A stretch of 64,000 nt of DNA from Adiantum capillus-veneris (Eukaryota > Streptophyta > Polypodiopsida > Polypodiales > Pteridaceae). The notes below the pieces were generated by a model. It was not told the origin of the DNA and did no database searches. It worked only from the letters and a program-made list of their open reading frames with translations. This document shows, piece by piece, positions 22,942 through 34,409 of this stretch; within the stretch, counting starts at the first letter, position 1; each line of letters opens with the position of its first letter. The stretch covers positions 121,232,043 through 121,296,042 of the forward strand of contig CM043960.1 in NCBI GenBank assembly GCA_014529385.2, given 5' to 3'. The translations under genes were made by a program, and so were the position numbers.

Positions 22942-23287
22942 GCAAATGTAAAAATGTTTAAATGAATAAAGTTTTTGTTTTATAAGACTCTCTTTTTCTT
23001 ATTGTGCACAAATGTTAAGAAGTATGCATGCTTAGGATCATGTTTGCGGAGACGACGTCTCCTGAACACCCCCCGAACACCAAGTAGAGCTTGTCACTCT
23101 ACTAAGGAAGATTGATAGGACTGATGCACAGACATGCTTGCGACAGCTTAGGCTCTCAAGCGCCAAATGGATTAGTCATCCATTCTGGAACAATGTCGTA
23201 GGGTAAAATAGGGATCCTCTACTCGCTAGAAAAAGGAATAATGAATAGGATTTATTGTCTCTACTTCATAGTCGAGGATGACTATGA
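22942..23287 (+). other. D1 3' untranslated segment
   Basis: Non-coding stretch between the chromodomain and the polypurine tract. No gene. Confidence 0.6.
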
Positions 23288-23304
23288 TTTCAAGAGAGAG
23301 GTAA
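23288..23304 (+). other. D1 polypurine tract
   Basis: tttcaagagagaggtaa, purine-rich, directly before the 3' LTR. Confidence 0.7.
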
Positions 23305-23517
23305 TGTCATAATAACTAATATCTAATTCTCCTACATGATTTTATCATGTTAAACTGATCATTTAATATGGGGAAGTACCAGGGGAGAAAATCCTAGAAT
23401 ATTGGTAAGGCTGGCAGACTCGTCACAGTAGAGATCCAAAGGAGTGAAAATAGGGATCCAAAGAAGAGCCATATGCAAAAGAGCAATGTAAGGTAGAGTC
23501 CAAATGGAGAAGCTTAA

Positions 23518-24838
23518 CACTAGGTTGGTAACCTAACAGGACATAAAAGTGTCCTTTCAGGGTTTTGAAAAAAACCTCCAAAACCATAGTAGATCCACTC
23601 ATTTTGTAAAATCCTTTCATGAGGTTATAGTTCAAGGCCTACTACACATGGAAAAAATAAGAGACTTGTAAAATTTCTCATCTTTTGGTTACACCAAGCC
23701 TCCAAAGTTGATGGACCAATACATTTTCATCAAAACAGTCATTTCTTACGTTTTTTTGTATAAAAATAAGATTAGGGATTTTTGTAGGACTTGAGATAAA
23801 TTCCCTACTTAACTTCATTGGGTTGGTGATCAGAACATATGATTGCTTCTCACTCACTATTTTTTGTTTTGTCAAAAGAAATAGGTACAAAAAGGTTGAA
23901 TTTTTACCATTCTGCAAACCTATCATCAAAGTTTCTATAGCCACGCTGAATACAAATAATATATGCATGTTTTCTTAGTTCCCTATTGTCCTTTAGGTTC
24001 ATAAGGAGCCATGGAGCATGTCAAAAGAATAATACATCTCTTGCGGAGGGGAATGTTGGGGACAAAGATGAAGTGCTAAATACAGCAAACATGAAAAAAC
24101 TGGGTTCAACATTATGAGTTGTAGAATCCCATAGCAACTATTGAATATCTAGCCAAATTTGATCCTTATGACTAGATATGGTTACTACCTACAAAATGCA
24201 TATAGTTTTCACAAGAAACTAGCAATATTGAAAAAGGTATACTTGATATACTAGAATGTTTCGTTTTCTTCTATAATAGAAAAAATCAACCATCGTTGTG
24301 TACTATGCAAAATAGGGTATTAGGTGCCCCAAAACTCATGGAATATTAGATTTATGTTACAATATGGGACATAGAAAATCAAAACTACATTTGGATATCA
24401 TGAAAGCCACAAAAAAAATCATAGAAGAGCTAAAATTGGTTAAAAAATAGGATTTGACAATTTTTGTAATTTGGTCATAACTTACAACTTTAACATTTAT
24501 TTCTCCCTAGAAGCATCAGGACATGTTGAGGACTACTAAAGATAGTTCTCTAGCATTATAGACCTCACAAACATGAATCCTAGAGTGGTATAGTTGCAAA
24601 AAGTTGAAAAAAGCCAAAAACAGGACCCGTTTTTTCACACAGTTTAGGTTGTGAAATGTTGTGCAAGGACAAGGTTAAAGATGGAATTGATATTCCAAAA
24701 AAATGTCGAGTTTTTTTCAGCTCATGAGATAACTTTCTAGATAGATAGCACCTCAAAATCCATTTTGAAACTCTTGACATAATTCAAGGAAAATGGTCAC
24801 TTAATAGGACATAAAAGTGTCCCATTACCAACCTAGTT
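23518..24838. mobile_element. 1.3-kb inverted-repeat element with TTAA target duplication
   Basis: Left end cactaggttggtaa, right end ttaccaacctagtt, so 13 bases are inverted repeat with only the outermost base differing. TTAA flanks both sides (23514-23517 and 24839-24842) and the 5' LTR has a single ttaa at the empty site. Near each end lies ggacataaaagtgtcc, which can fold on itself with a 5-bp stem. No transposase is readable in the 1321 bp, so it is non-autonomous. A TTAA duplication is known for piggyBac-type elements, but these ends do not look like the usual CCC start, and the CACTA-like left end would predict 3-bp duplications. Confidence 0.8.
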
Positions 24839-24938
24839 TTAATAGTATTGGATGCTTTTGTGAAGACCATAAAGTCTTCACATATCCCTAGATGGGAGGG
24901 GGTGAGCCGTAAAAGTAGGGGAAGAGAGAGGAGGTGAG

Positions 24939-25041
<103 letters not shown>

Positions 25042-26238
25042 AATGCTTCCCTTTACACAAAGGGCATAGTGGACACATGTTAGGTTCCTAGCCCAGTTGC
25101 CCCCAAAGTGCATTCAAATCCTATTGGATGGCCATAGAGGTGGAACAATGAGAATTAGGCTAGAAAAAATTTACTTTAATTCATTTAAAAACACTTGATA
25201 AAAGAACCAATAGAAACTAATCTTTCTAAAAGACTATTGGACAGTCTACCAAGGGGTCCAATAAGCATTCAACAGCTCAATGGCTTGCGTGACTCCTATT
25301 GGCCAGAAGACTAAGAGGTCCAATGAGAGTTTAATTGAATTATTTAAATACCTAAAGCTCTCACAAAAGGGGAAAGGGGGCCACATGTCACAATGCTAGC
25401 AATTATGCTTCTAATTTCCTAGTGGCTAAGCTTGGCATGAGCCAATGGGGGGCCAACAAGAGGAAATAGCAAGAGGGGTCAACCAAGAGAGAGAGGGGAC
25501 TGATTTTTGCAAGGCATTATTGCAAACACACTCACACAAACTCATATCTGAAGTAAAGAAGACTATCTCCTTCTCAAGCTTTAATGGAAAGCTCATCATC
25601 TACTCCAAGCTTGTGAGAAGGGAAGCCTACACCAACAACTCTTGGCTTTGTGATGTAAATCCAACCAAGAGCCAAGCTCCAATGCATGCTCATCTCCTCT
25701 ACCATGCTAGTTACTAAGCTATGCTAAGCTATTAAGAGTGATTATGTGAGGAGAAATACTTCTTTCTCGTAAGAATACTTCTTCTTCCTCTAGATCTACT
25801 CTCATACCCCGCTAGCTCTCACCATCTTTGAAGGTGTGTGGGGTCTTGGTTCTGAGACCGTGAGGGAACTGATGTTGTGTTTTTCAAGTGTAAGCTTGGT
25901 GCTTGAAGCTTCCATCTTCATTGCACCAGCAAGTTATTGAAGGAACCAAAAGTATTGTATTGTAAAATGTCTCCCTTGATGGGGGAAACCTATAATACAA
26001 AGCCTTTTGGAGGGGGGACCGGCTCCATGTAAATCCGGTCCTCAACGGTTGTCAATAGCTTAATTTCTCTCTCTTTTTGAAGTATTGTTTATGCCTATCT
26101 AACTAGGTGTTATGCTTTTGTTGCTATCTCCATCCAAGCACTCTTGCTATGCTCATTAGGAATCTATTCTTAATGAAATTCTCACTATGTCTAAGTTATT
26201 TCTGCTATACATAAGTTACTATAACATTAAATGTTACA

Positions 26239-27505
26239 GAAGCTATTGAGACGAAGCCCGTGTCAAGGTGGAAGAGCATCCAAAATTGAATTTCCTTAGT
26301 CTTCTTCAATCGCTACAAAATCAAATAAAATTGGCACAATAATTGTAGGCACACAAATTGATTGGTAAGAGAATATTAAACAGTTTGTCAGCAATAAACA
26401 TTAAAATGTAATATAATCAAATGCATAAACAGTTGTAAAGTTAAAAAACTAAACAAGTCTGGTGTTGCGAATTTAACGGTCGGAAGGCACTAGAGGTCAA
26501 CTATTAATACCATGGGAAAGTTTCTTAATTTTCTTTGGTCAATTAAGCTATTTATTTACGAGAGCTAAGTATTTCATGTTCGAGGGCTGACTAGAGGCTA
26601 TACCTAGAAGACCTTTTAGTTAAGCTACGATAAAAGGAATTGCTCATGAAATCATCGCCTGACTACATCCGTTTTCTTTGAACCCCCAAAATCTTTTCAC
26701 ATTGATTCAATTTTGATGTGTGTGCTTATTTTGTATGCCTTGGATTTTTTCCTTTTCAAGAAAAAGGGCCCACACTAAGAACCTCTACGGCTCTAGTACC
26801 ATAGGCAATACATGTAAGTGAAGTACCAAATTAATATTTTACATTGTGGCACTTTTGATTTTTTTCTGTTTGTTTGTTTGTTTTCAACATTGTAATTTTG
26901 TAACTTTGGGGGGTCATATAACACTGTTATCCTCCCCAGGCTCATCACACTAGTAAACTCCCTTTATAATACTTAAGCTCAAGGTCAATAAGGACTAAGT
27001 CCACTAGAAAGCCCTAGTACATTGCACACAATGCTGCCTAAATTGGATTAAGAGCCTAAAGTAACCATTGATTATTAGGAAAGCATTCCCCATGGTATCA
27101 ATAGAAGATCTCTAACTCCTAACTTGGTCAAACTAGCTTAGTCAAACTGCTTAAATCTGAAACCTAGACAAGAGATTATGACAAAAAATTATATAGAATC
27201 TATTGTTTAATCTAAGAAAATGTACTCAATATTGTGCTACTAATCCATTTAAAGCAGACAAACATGGATGCAAAAAAAGAAGACAAGAAGCAATGCTAAT
27301 GGACAAGAAACACCTGTTCGTGTTGATGATCGTGCTCGATTAATAGAGTGAACGAGAGAAAGATTCCATGAAGTTATAAATCCTAACAATAGCAACGCAT
27401 TCTTGCACACACTAGGGAACACAAGGAATACCTCTAGGAGGCACATTAGTGGGAAGAGGCACAACACAATCAAACAGCATAAGGAACCCTACCCTAATTA
27501 TTTGC
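26239..27505. other. Unassigned segment of E
   Basis: 1.27 kb with no recognisable protein, repeat or RNA. By position it should belong to the 3' half of E, where integrase would be expected. A run of seven C (27506-27514) closes it. Confidence 0.4.
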
Positions 27506-27521
27506 ACCCCCCCTTAGAGAA

Positions 27522-27983
27522 TCAAGGGAACAGGATATTGTAGAGATGGGGAGGTAACCCTAAGGCTAAACCCCTATCCTCATCATCAGCAAGAAAAACA
27601 AAGTCATCATCCGTGAGACCATATGTGCCATCCGTGTAATCATGTAACTCTTCCTCATCATTAGAGGCACAAATGTTCACTAAGAACATCACTAGACGTC
27701 TATAGTCATCTTGGTCAAGAGGGTAAGTTTGTGCAATTGGAGAGACATCCTCTACGAAGTATGGATCAGTCATGGTCAAGAGACGTATCTGCCATTCTAA
27801 CTCCTTGACATTCCTCTTACATGCTAGCGTATCTACCAAATCCCATTCACATGCAAGCACCGGGTAGACTATGTGAAACACTTGTGAAAAGTAAAGAGGG
27901 TACCTCTCACCCAAGGTAGGAGTGGATGACTCTATCGTACTAGCCATATCTGTACACACATATAGATTATGTTTAGTGTGCAA
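27522..27983 (-). CDS. Hypothetical acidic protein, 153 codons, intact
   Basis: An uninterrupted minus-strand frame in a region where other frames are broken. A Met at residue 13 (MASTIESSTPTLGERYPLYF) may be the true start, since it follows a short non-descript leader. The protein is rich in Asp, Glu, Leu and Tyr, with DPYFVEDVSPIAQTYPLDQD and an acidic stretch DEEELHDYTDGTYG; there is no membrane segment and no motif I recognise. A TATA-like box lies about 150 bases upstream (28129-28140), and a run of G on the minus strand (27507-27514) lies just downstream. It could be an accessory reading frame of an LTR element or a chance frame. No function is assigned. Confidence 0.4.
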   Translation of the reverse strand: MHTKHNLYVCTDMASTIESSTPTLGERYPLYFSQVFHIVYPVLACEWDLVDTLACKRNVKELEWQIRLLTMTDPYFVEDVSPIAQTYPLDQDDYRRLVMFLVNICASNDEEELHDYTDGTYGLTDDDFVFLADDEDRGLALGLPPHLYNILFP

Positions 27984-28128
27984 ATATTATAAGGGTCATG
28001 TCAAAAGCTCGTGTCCTTGTGCATAATGTGTTTTTATGGTTTTGGATCATGTACTAGAACTTGTAGGTTTCTAGATTTTTGTTTGGTGGATCTTGCTCTT
28101 TAATTTTTTCTTTTGGTGAGTATAAGGC

Positions 28129-28140
28129 TATTTATATATG
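28129..28140 (-). promoter_or_regulatory. TATA-like box upstream of the 27522-27983 frame
   Basis: The plus strand reads tatttatatatg. On the minus strand it precedes the hypothetical reading frame and lies about 80 bases inside an LTR-like end at 28218. Confidence 0.35.
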
Positions 28141-28220
28141 TACCCTAAGATTGGAAGACTGAGAGGTAAGGGAGGAAGGTGACGAGGGGAGCAAGTGAAT
28201 GATGGATGTCAGCAAACACT

Positions 28221-28230
28221 CCCCCCTTCC
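28221..28230 (-). other. Polypurine tract, LTR-like end to its left
   Basis: The plus strand reads ccccccttcc, two bases after agcaaaca ending at 28218. This matches the arrangement at 699/700 and 10847/10850 and suggests that an LTR of another minus-strand element (here called F) ends at 28218. I could not find its other edge. Confidence 0.55.
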
Positions 28231-28619
28231 TTGAGTAGATCATACCTTTTGGAATGATGTCGTCACCTTTTGAAACCAATTGTTCCAAGTTGTCTTGGGT
28301 GAAAACTTTGACCAATATTTTTTGACCGCCCTAGGCATTTCATCTAGTTGCAAGGGTGGTAAGGTACTCTCCCATGATTTTATCTGCAATGTTGTTGTAG
28401 GTGGTGAACTTACAACGGGAGGTGAAAACTCTTTCTTGTTTGTATGGATATGTACAATGGTAGGTGGAGGTTGTGTCGAAGCTTCTATTTGTATATATGA
28501 ACTACATGAAGAGCAAGAAGGTTCATTTGTTTTTTCTATGGTTGAGCTGAGCGAAACAAGCCTTTCTCGCTTGTGTACCCAAACTAGCTCCAGATCAGGT
28601 GTATAGTGTTTTGTGATCT

Positions 28620-29460
28620 TTCCTTTCCCACGATTTTAAATCGGGTTTACAGGATTTGACTCTCATGGGTTAGGTGACAGGCAAGAACTCAATTTACGTT
28701 TTGACACCGAGATTTGATAATTTCCTTGATAGTAGCCTTGGGCTTCCAATAGTTGTTTAGGAATCCAACGCAACATTTTCTTACATTTCTGGGAGTGAGT
28801 GGCGTTTCTTACAAGGCTCCTGTTTTTTAGCATCATCAATGGTTGCTAAAGAAGCTTTAGAGACCCACTTGTATGTTTTCTTAGTTATATTGCGATGGGT
28901 CTTGTGTGTCTGGTTTTTTGTTTCAACTATAAAAGTTGAAGCTCTAGAGAGTTGGGCTATAGGGGCATATGGTTCAACCTCCTGGCCATGCAATGTTTTG
29001 GGTCTTATTTCCTCAAGAGGAAATATCTCAGGGACTATGGCTTGGGTGGCAGGGCTAAGAGTTGGTTTCTGTGTTGTAACACTCCCAGTCCCCCTATCAA
29101 TAGTGCATTTGGTGGCTATCATTCACGCATATCCTAGGTTTATATTTCCTTTTTTAGTTCCAACAGGCATGACCAAAAAGTCTTGAGTCACAACCCCGTT
29201 GTCATAACTGACAGAAGTGTGTCAGATTCCAAAAACCGTAGTTTTTTCTTGTTGACACCCTTGACTTGGATATACTCTCATATAGAGATGGCTTTCTCAA
29301 CTGACACCATACTCCATATGACAAAAAATTATATTTAGCACCTGTGTCCAATAAGGCGTTATAAAGCACTTTCCCATATGTGCTATTTAACTCAATAGAG
29401 CTTCATAGAGGTGTGTCAGAGTCCAACCAATCATCCTCGTTTCAATGTGAAATGCATGTG
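28620..29460 (-). pseudogene. F segment: retropepsin plus W-[VIL]-P-K tail
   Basis: On the minus strand from 29460: NSTYGKVLYNALLDTGAKYN is a retropepsin active site with the L-D-T-G-A motif intact. It is followed by FLSYGVWCQLRKPSLYESIS and, after a frame change, VVTQDFLVMPVGTKKGNINL and MIATKCTIDRG, the usual protease ending. Then comes a Thr/Lys-rich tail with TYKWVSKAS and, after another shift, RWIPKQLLEAQGYYQG. The same W-P-K word occurs in A and G. The order protease, tail, polypurine tract with nothing between is that of element A. It abuts the RNase H of E, which has its own protease at 32 kb, so this is a second, foreign element piece. Confidence 0.6.
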
Positions 29461-31105
29461 TGACTCAAAGGTTGGCCAAACCGTTAACTAAAAAGTTCAC
29501 AATCTTCTCACTCCATTCAGGCATGGTCTTGACTAGGAATAGGGAAGTATCACGCAATTCATCATTGAATCCAATAGGGGGCTTCACCATTGGGTATGCA
29601 AGATAAATGATCTGCCATGACATGTCTTTTACCAGGTCTCATCACAACGATAAAATCAAACTCAAGAAAAATTAACAACCATCGTGTAATTCTTCCCGTG
29701 AAACAAGGTTTATTTACTAGATACAATAATGCTTGATGGTCAACATAGAAAACAAACTTGTTGGCGAGAAGGTAGTAACAAAATTTCTTCACTGAATAAA
29801 TCATAGCTTAACCTTCCCACTCTGTAGTGGTGTTGTTTCTCTCAGCATCATTCAATTGACGACTTGCAAAGCTAATGGGGTAGTCCAATTTATGTTCTCC
29901 TGGTTGCACTAGAACACATCCAATAGTAAAGTTCGATGCATCACTATGCACATGAAAAATTACATTCCAATCGGGAACTTGTAGAATGGGAGCACTTGTC
30001 AAGGTCTTTTTCAATGACTCATAAGCATGGTCACACTCCGCAGTCCAGTGGAACTCAATAAGAAGTTTGTACAATGGACGAGCTATCTCGACAAAGTTTA
30101 AAAAAAACCCGATGGTAATAACCAACATGGCCCATGAACCTTTGAACTCCTTTATAGTTTGTAGGTGGTGGAAATTCAACAATGGCTTTAATTTTTCTCT
30201 CATATGCGAAAACCCCATTTTTGGACACTATATACCCTAAAATGACTCCATGTTTAACCCAAAATTGGCATTTGAAAGGGTTTAAGGAGATGCGATACAA
30301 TATGCACTTTTCAAATACTTTTCGTAGACATGATAGATGTTCTTTCCAAGAGGAATAAACACAAAGGTAATCAAATAAAGCCTCACAAAACTCCCTCAAA
30401 TATTCTCTAAAAGCAGTGTTTATTAATCTTTAGAAGGTAGCAGGAGTATTGGTTAAGCCAAAAGCCATAACACGAAATGCGAACACTCCAAATTCGGTTA
30501 TAAAAGTTGTTTTAGCTTGGTCCTCTAGTGCAATTGTGATTTGATTGTATCCATAATATCCATCTAAAAAGCTATAAGCTGCCTTTCAGTGCAACTCTTT
30601 CAAGCACATGTTCTGAATATGGCAAGGGGTAATGGTCCCTCCTAGTGACGGCATTGAAATTCTTGAGATCCACACACACTCTAAGTTTCCCATTCTTTTT
30701 CAACACAATTACTATTGGAGACACCCATTCTGAGTGCTCAATAGGGTATATGAATCCACATTTGACAAGCTTTTCAATATCTTCTTCAATAATCTTTGCA
30801 TACTTAGGATTCATTAGGTAGGGTCGTTGCTGGACTGGTTTAGCCATGCTATTCATGGGGATTGTGTTTGGCACCAGGAAAGGTGGAACACCTTTCATAT
30901 CATGATATGTCCAAGCAAATATATCCTTGAATTCCTTGAGAAGTTCTTTAAGTACATACTCCTCAGTCTCTTTCAGATCTTGGGCAATGAAAACAGGTTT
31001 GGATTCCTCACCAGGGTCTGCTAACTCTATTTCCTTAACTATCACTGGACCATCATAGACTCCATTGCTTCCATCAATAGGTTTTCTTTGAGCCTTTGTA
31101 TACAC
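29461..31105 (-). pseudogene. E reverse transcriptase and RNase H
   Basis: It starts near 31105 with the gypsy approach sequence (EFKDIFAWTYHDMKGVPPFL), then RT: WVSPIVIVLKKNGKLRVCVD, LKNFNAVTRRDHYPLPY, and TEFGVFAFRVMAFGLTNTP. The catalytic box reads ALFDYLCVYSS, so the second Asp of the D-D pair is Tyr. RNase H: HSDASNFTIGCVLVQPGE, SFASRQLNDAERNNTTTEWE, one stop, then VDHQALLYLVNK and GKRHVMADHLSCIPNGEAP. Frames change near 30400 and 30220. It ends near 29461 in KIVNFLVNGLANL. Integrase, which should follow, is absent. Confidence 0.88.
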
Positions 31106-31319
31106 AACCTTACGTTCCTCTATGGTGTAGGATTTGAAATGTTCAGGTGGGTGCAGGGTGTGAGTCTGTGGGGTCTTGTTGTTCTATGGACTGTGATTTC
31201 TCTTTCGCTTCCTTTTGTTGTTGAGCTAACTCTCGATTTTGTTGTCTCCTTATGGTATGGCTCAACTTTGGCTTTTCTATAGCCTCTAATTGTGCAATGT
31301 CAATGGCTTGTGGAATCCA

Positions 31320-31949
31320 TCACATAACGCTTTGAAGGTATTCACCCCCGTTATCTACTAGCTTTCGATGAGCATTATATGCCCCTATATAATTAAGCCA
31401 TTTTGTGGTAGATTTCTTTTCATTTATTCTAGCACGCACATTTGCTCGATAATGTTGGCTCTCACATCTCTTACTATTCTTGTCTAATTTTTGATTATGG
31501 CAGATCTTTAGTGAAGAGTCACTAAATGAATCTCTACTCGTATCTTTTGCTCTCCTAGATAGATTGTTATCTAGGGTACCACTGGGCCTTGAATGGTTTG
31601 TCCCCACATTTACACTAAGATTTAACTCAAATGCTTTGTCCTCAGAGTCTATTTCAATTGACGATTCTGATTCCGAATCGTGTGGGCTATAGTCTTGTGA
31701 GACGCTATTGGTTCCAATGTCAGTCAAGTCTTCATCTTATAGGTCATGAGAAGCTATCTGCATTTCTCCTATCATATTTAAGGGTACGAGTTGTGGAATT
31801 TCATCCCCCTCGGGTGTTACACAGGTCGTCCCCCTATTGCCCCAAATGTCTATGGCTGCTGCTAGGTGGATCCAATCCACATTGTCATACTCAATCAGCA
31901 CAGGTAGAACATCCATATAAGGAGAATCTTCCCCAACATCAGTGTCCAT
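31320..31949 (-). pseudogene. E linker between protease and RT
   Basis: Two frames in a row (31949-31737 and 31727-31320). The first holds WIHLAAAIDIWGNRGTTCVT, the second is Ser/Asp-rich (DSESESSIEIDSEDKAFELN) and then basic. Such a region of low complexity separates protease and RT in many plant gypsy polyproteins. No catalytic motif. Confidence 0.6.
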
Positions 31950-32039
31950 TTTACATGTGTCACAATACTACAATGGGGCAGAGTGAACTATGCTGTTAGA
32001 TCTATGATAAATCATAAATCTATTTCCTAGAGGATGTGC

Positions 32040-32549
32040 TCAACCAGTTACAAGATCCACTTGAATGACAGAGTCTTGGAATTGCAAGTAGACATGGTTT
32101 TTAGACCAATCATGCACTATTTTTGCTTCCCTCATGAAAGGGCATCCTAAGATCATCTCAGATGACATAGTGTGCTTGGAAAAATCCATAACAATGAAGG
32201 TATTCTTTATTTTGTGTCCAAAGACCTTGATCTTGAGATCTTCTAGGATTCCAATAGGTTTAACAATAGTCCCATTGGCCATATTTATGACTATGTTTGT
32301 AGTCCCAAGGTGAGGTCTTCCCATGGTTTCCCATCAATTTTTAGTCACAATCCTAACCCCAACGACACCATCAAGGATTCCCTTCATAGTTAATCCCTTG
32401 GTAGTGATTGGTATGGTCGCATTGGATTCATCGCCTTCAAAGTATTGTCCCAGCATGTTAACGGGTATTTCAACAACAGAGTTCTCATCTAGGTTGGGTT
32501 GTGAATCTAAGTGTTCCTCGTCTATTGGCACCTCCCTAGCCCCCTCCAT
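32040..32549 (-). pseudogene. E protease
   Basis: Minus-strand frames joined by one stop near 32325. The active site region reads MKGILDGVVGVRIVTKN; plant gypsy elements of this type usually have D-G-G or D-S-G, so D-G-V is altered. It continues with GRPHLGTTNIVINMANGTIV, IGILEDLKIKVFGHKI and SSEMILGCPFMREAKIVHDW, the last being the typical closing of the domain. It would process the E polyprotein if active. Confidence 0.75.
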
Positions 32550-32999
32550 CTGTGCAAATTGTGGTAGCCTGACTTTCAGTTCTCCTTTGAGGAAAGCTCA
32601 AAGAGCTAAGAATAGCTTGGGGTCTTTGTGTAGTTTGGACATGATGGTGGTTCTAACTTTTGAAGCCATGAAATCCATCAATTTGGAAATATTAATGACA
32701 CCTTTTGGGCTTCACTCCCTTGATGTGGGGAAGATGGGATCTCCATTTCTTTGATAGGGTCAGGTAGTCCCTCTATAAACCCTATAGAGGAGAATACTTG
32801 AATCAGAATTTGACTTTGCTGCCTTTTGCGATCTCTTCCTTTGTGTTTTCTTCTTCTTCTGTGATTGGGATTGATGGCGTGTCTCTTTCTTCAAGAATAT
32901 AATTTTATTTTTGGAGCATTGATTGTGTGAGTACATTTACTGGTACCACATGTGTACTTTGTGATGGCTCCTTGGTAACTTCAATCAAGTTCAATGGCG

Positions 33000-33747
33000 T
33001 GATCTTCAATGCATTTGGATTATTCGGACATTGGGCAATCAAATGATCTATGCCACATCAATTACACATGAGTATTGGCATTGTAGACGTGCTCACTTGA
33101 TTGGTTTGCATTAGTGTAGCATTCTTTCGTAGCCTAATAGGACACTTGGCTACACAATGTGGACCTCCACACTCATAGCATTGAAGAGGTGGTCTCTTGG
33201 CAGTGTAATTGAATTTTTGGCCTCTTGCCGCAAGAGCAGCTACTTGATAGATAGGTTTGACTTGTCCCCAATAGTCCTCCATGTAGTATTGTGGACTTTC
33301 TTCAAGTGCATCAATCCCATAGGCAAATATAAGGGTCTATATCTTCGTCACAGCGTTCCAAAAAAGCAATAGGTGACTCACAACCCACTTGATTCACATA
33401 AGTGTTTCTCGGATGTGATGGATGTGGTCCTAGCACTGGAGGTGGTAAGTTTTTGTTTGAACGACATTTTGGGCCCTAGGGACCATGTGTTGTGACATTT
33501 GTTCAAGAGGTGGGGCCGGCATCAATGTAGACACTCGAGATGTGTCTGTCCATGCTAAGGTTGGTCTATTAGCCATTGCGCATTTAATTACTATGCAATC
33601 CTTGGCTTGATGACCATACCTCCCACCACAGGCATTAAAATTCCCATTGAATTTTAGTCTAAACATAGGGCATTCACTGAGGTCCATAGAAAACTGAGCA
33701 CCATTGTTGCTCCCTTCTTGGATACATATGGTTGTTTTGTGGAGCAT
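33000..33747 (-). pseudogene. E gag zinc knuckles
   Basis: Three knuckle-like blocks in series: FNACGGRYGHQAKDC (33430-33747; the first Cys is not present), CYECGGPHCVAKCP (33058-33282) and, just beyond a stop, a third that reads CNxCGIDHLIAQCPNNPNA with a TGA at x. The second and third have the short spacing C-x2-C-x3-H-x4-C. Element B has the same short form followed by the same C-P-x-N-P-N. Frame changes separate the first two. RNA-binding part of gag. Confidence 0.7.
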
Positions 33748-34087
33748 GATTGTCTCTAAGACTCTCTTGAATGGCCTTGGTGAGATCTGCTAAAGTCATC
33801 TCAAATATCTTTGCCTCCTTAGCATAGGCTTTAGGGTCATTGGCTGATGCCCTGATGTTTGTAAGCTAATAGATTTAGGCTCAGCAGAAACTCTTTCTCA
33901 TTGAATCATTAAATTATCCTCCAATTGGATCACATTATTGGTGACTGCTTCCTAAGCAGTTATACCTCTAATGGCTTGGTCATTGTAGATATCCTCATGT
34001 CGTAATCCCCTGATGAATCTATCAAGAAATTGGTTATTATTGAAGCGCTCATTTGGATTACAACGAGAATTCAAATGCTTCAAGCGA

Positions 34088-34402
34088 CTAATAAAGTCTC
34101 TCATGGACTCTCCTTCCTCTCGTTGGGCTTTCTGGAGCTAAGATGCTACACCCCAAAGCACTTCCTCTCGTATGTATTCTTTCAAGAACAGTCTTAAGAG
34201 TAGGGTAAATCGTTTTTTCTTCCACCCTTAGGGTTCTATACCAATTCCCAGCCTTCCCACTTAAGGTTAGGCTTAAAGCATTACTCGTAAGCAGGTCATT
34301 GTGTTCTCCTAGAGAATTGCATATTTGTTCAAACACTTTGATATGATTTTTCACATCCCCGTCTCCACTAAATTTTTGTGTGAGCTTGGCTATTTGTACC
34401 AC
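34088..34402 (-). pseudogene. E gag capsid region
   Basis: 105 codons: LTQKFSGDGDVKNHIKVFEQ then SLTLSGKAGNWYRTLRVEE and a helix-rich remainder. This is the retrotransposon gag (capsid) signature: the G-x-A-x-x-W-[YF] block and the preceding F-x-G-x-x-x-[VA]-x-x-H/W block. It is followed in other frames by the zinc knuckles. Confidence 0.8.
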
Positions 34403-34409
34403 CTTACTT

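Noticed and set aside
23518-24838. CACTA transposon, because the left end reads CACTA
   Set aside because: The right end lacks the matching first base, the duplication is TTAA and not 3 bp, and no CACTA subterminal repeats or transposase are seen.
26239-27505. Missing integrase of E or a host gene in the unassigned segment
   Set aside because: Both strands were read for H-H-C-C and D-D-E blocks and for other motifs without success. Frames are short.
28781-29186. Plus-strand 115-codon frame with hydrophobic segments
   Set aside because: It lies opposite the F protease-tail frame, which has recognisable motifs; the plus frame has none.
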